23,203 nucleotides of DNA from Oscillospiraceae bacterium (lineage in GTDB: Bacteria; Bacillota; Clostridia; Oscillospirales; Oscillospiraceae). The notes under the pieces were generated by a model. The model did no database searches and had not been told where the DNA came from. It was given only the letters and a program-made list of their open reading frames with translations. Position numbers and translations under genes: made by a program. Below, piece by piece: positions 21,553 to 23,203 of this stretch. Numbering within the stretch: position 1 is the stretch's first letter; each line of letters starts with the position of its first letter. Location of the stretch: NCBI GenBank assembly GCA_017458025.1, contig JAFTGG010000047.1, forward strand, positions 1-23,203, in the 5' to 3' direction.

Positions 21553-22995
21553 ATGGCGAATGAGAAACAGAACGCGATCGCGTTCATTGACGAGAAAAAA
21601 GACCTCGTCTGCGAGGTCGCGGACAAGATCTGGGGTTACGCGGAGCTGTCGCTCGAAGAAACGAGGTCCGCGGCGCTGTACTGCGAGGTGCTGGAGCGGG
21701 AGGGCTTCGCGGTGGAGAAGGGGATCTGCAACATTTCCACCGCGTTTTCGGCGTCTTACGGCGCGGGCAGGCCTGTCATCGGAATCCTCGCGGAGTATGA
21801 CGCGCTCTCCGGATTATCGCAAAAAGGCGGCTCGACGAAGCATGAGCCGTTGGCCGAGGGCGGCACGGGACACGGCTGCGGGCATAACATGCTCGGCGCG
21901 GGCGCGTTTGCCGCGGCGCTGGGCGTGAAGCATTGGCTGGAAGAAACAGGTCATGCCGGCACGGTGATCCTCTACGGCTGCCCAGGTGAAGAGGGCGGCG
22001 CCGCCCAGGCGTTCATGGCGCGTGACGGGCTGTGGAAGCAGCTCGACGCGGCGCTGACCTGGCACCCGGAGGACTGCAACGAAGTCGTGACCGGCAGCTG
22101 CAACTCGACGATTCAGGTGCAGTATACGTTCCGCGGCGTCGCGTCCCACGCCGCCGGCGCGCCGGAGCTGGGGCGCAGCGCGCTCGACGCGGTGGAGCTG
22201 ATGAACGTCGGCGTGCAGTTCCTGCGCGAGCATATGAGTGACCGCGCGCGCATCCACTATGCCATCACCGACGCGGGCGGACGCAGCGCGAACGTCGTGC
22301 AGCCGCAGGCGAGAGTCCTTTACATGGTGCGCAGTAACCGCGTTGACGAGGCGGTACGGCTGCTGAAACGCGTGGACAAGATCGCGGACGGCGCGGCGTT
22401 GATGACAGAGACGGACTACGAGCGCAAGTTCATCGACGGTACGGCGGACACGGTGACCAACCGTACTCTGGAGGACGTCGTCTACCGCAATTTTGAGGCG
22501 CTGGGCGTTCCGCGGTACACAGAGGGCGAGCTTTCCTTCGCCGCGGCGCTCAAGGCGACCTACGAGGGCAGCGAAGCCGCGCCCGGCGTCGGCTCCCGCG
22601 CCGACGCGGAGTACGCCGCCGAGGCGCAGCGGCTGCGCAAGGAACACGGTCACGCGATGAACGACTTCCTGCTGCCGCGTTTTACCGGCGACGCGTTCAA
22701 TCCCGGGTCCACCGACGTCGGCGACGTCAGTTGGCTCTGCCCGACGGTGCAGGCGCATATCGCCGCGTGGCCGAACGGCTGCCCGGGTCACAGTTGGCAG
22801 AACGTCTCCTGCGGCGCGACGAGCATCGGGCACAAGGCCGCCGTTCACGCGGGCAAGGTGCTTTGCGCCAGCGCGATCGACCTGTTCGCCGACAAATCGC
22901 TGCTTGAGCAGGCGAGGGCGGAGTTCGCGAAGCGCACGGCGGAGGGCTATGTCTGTCCGATCCCGCCCGATGCGGCGCCGACCATTGCGGATTAA
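21553..22995 (+). CDS. M20 family metallopeptidase, AbgB-like amidohydrolase
   Basis: A 480-residue zinc/manganese-dependent amidase of peptidase family M20D, closest in length and motifs to AbgB, the p-aminobenzoyl-glutamate hydrolase subunit. Metal ligands are visible: GHGCGHN (Cys109, His111), PGEEGG (Glu146/147), WHPED (His171) and a C-terminal His in the segment from GHSWQNVSCG to GHKAAVHAG. Residues 190-300 form the dimerisation domain (FRGVASHAAGAPELGRSALDA). It should release an amino acid from an N-acyl or aryl-amide conjugate in the cytoplasm. I chose 21553 because GCGAGG lies nine bases upstream and MANEKQNAIAFID is the usual start; an upstream ATG at 21517 lies in the hairpin. No AbgA partner or AbgT transporter adjoins it. 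The gene is flanked by inverted copies of the hairpin element. Confidence 0.9.
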   Translation: MANEKQNAIAFIDEKKDLVCEVADKIWGYAELSLEETRSAALYCEVLEREGFAVEKGICNISTAFSASYGAGRPVIGILAEYDALSGLSQKGGSTKHEPLAEGGTGHGCGHNMLGAGAFAAALGVKHWLEETGHAGTVILYGCPGEEGGAAQAFMARDGLWKQLDAALTWHPEDCNEVVTGSCNSTIQVQYTFRGVASHAAGAPELGRSALDAVELMNVGVQFLREHMSDRARIHYAITDAGGRSANVVQPQARVLYMVRSNRVDEAVRLLKRVDKIADGAALMTETDYERKFIDGTADTVTNRTLEDVVYRNFEALGVPRYTEGELSFAAALKATYEGSEAAPGVGSRADAEYAAEAQRLRKEHGHAMNDFLLPRFTGDAFNPGSTDVGDVSWLCPTVQAHIAAWPNGCPGHSWQNVSCGATSIGHKAAVHAGKVLCASAIDLFADKSLLEQARAEFAKRTAEGYVCPIPPDAAPTIAD

Positions 22996-23001
22996 GCGGC
23001 A

Positions 23002-23025
23002 AAATCCCGCCATACGGCGGGATTT
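23002..23025 (+). terminator. Hairpin after the M20 gene
   Basis: A perfect 10-base-pair stem AAATCCCGCC / GGCGGGATTT with loop ATAC, six bases after the stop. The T-run is short (three), so it is a likely but not ideal terminator. Confidence 0.7.
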
Positions 23026-23052
23026 CAGACTATAAACAAAAGACTCGCAGAG

Positions 23053-23200
23053 TTTCGCGCCCGCAGGCGCGAAAGAGCTTTGACCGTTTTTTCTGACGAC
23101 ATGTGCGTCAGAAAAAACACTTTGCGCGGAGCGAACGTGCGATTTGTCCGTTTCACGCGGACAAATCGTGCGCTGAGCGGAGTGGAGCCTTTTCGTCGGC
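23053..23200 (-). repeat. Multi-hairpin intergenic element, copy B (inverted)
   Basis: The reverse complement of this stretch matches copy A at 21253-21402 in three blocks, ending with GCCGA and AAAAGGC as copy A begins. Its hairpins lie at 23054-23073 and 23087-23117, and a stem GATTTGTCC/GGACAAATC, absent from copy A, is inserted at about 23140-23167. It may belong to a convergent gene beyond the right edge, since copy A also abuts a gene's stop with that same end. Confidence 0.8.
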
Positions 23201-23203
23201 AAA

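Overview
The window looks like a chromosomal segment of a GC-rich Clostridia bacterium, most like the Oscillospiraceae (an Oscillibacter or Flavonifractor-type gut commensal). The evidence is AGGAGG-type ribosome sites, sigma-A type promoters, a DUF975 membrane protein, MATE pumps with the Clostridia-type MTQDMTTG start, and codons strongly biased to G/C in third position. This taxonomic call is inference. I see no rRNA, tRNA, CRISPR array, transposase, phage gene or plasmid origin.

Layout. (1) 1-2097: end of a cobalamin operon, with cobyric acid synthase (5' end missing) and precorrin-8X methylmutase. (2) 2098-6346: a sucrose/fructan unit, GH32 enzyme, then HAD phosphatase and a second, different GH32 enzyme. 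Both GH32 units have long leaders rich in palindromes that share the core TATCGGATAAAA. (3) 6420-7668: an iron-type alcohol dehydrogenase with its own promoter. (4) 7725-9795, minus strand: an amino acid permease followed by a membrane-anchored alpha/beta hydrolase. (5) 10014-11924: a DHH phosphoesterase, divergent from the permease, then a DUF975 membrane protein. (6) 11976-16663: two MATE transporters around a membrane-anchored type B carboxylesterase. (7) 16757-18594: metF, translationally coupled to a short pyruvate-kinase-like protein. (8) 18778-21253: a complete polar amino acid ABC importer. (9) 21553-22995: an M20 metallopeptidase of the AbgB type.

The coding content is mostly recognisable housekeeping and transport. 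The least ordinary part is the intergenic DNA. A modular multi-hairpin element lies at 21253-21402 and again, inverted, at 23053-23200, flanking the M20 gene. The copies differ mainly where stems can absorb change, including paired substitutions that keep base pairing. A 40-base block beside the first copy recurs inverted at 3851-3890, in the leader of the HAD-GH32 operon. A second element (about 112 bases, imperfect inverted ends) fills the permease leader at 9826-9937, and a fragment of it lies in the first GH32 leader at 2238-2269. The divergent permease and DHH promoters share overlapping -35 hexamers.

How the genes work together: the two GH32 enzymes have no signal peptide, so they should cleave sucrose, sucrose-6-phosphate or short fructans in the cytoplasm after uptake by a transporter not in this window. 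The HAD enzyme could dephosphorylate sugar phosphates from the same pathway. The ABC importer and the M20 enzyme would fit uptake and deacylation of amino acid conjugates, but they are separated by the hairpin element and need not be co-transcribed.
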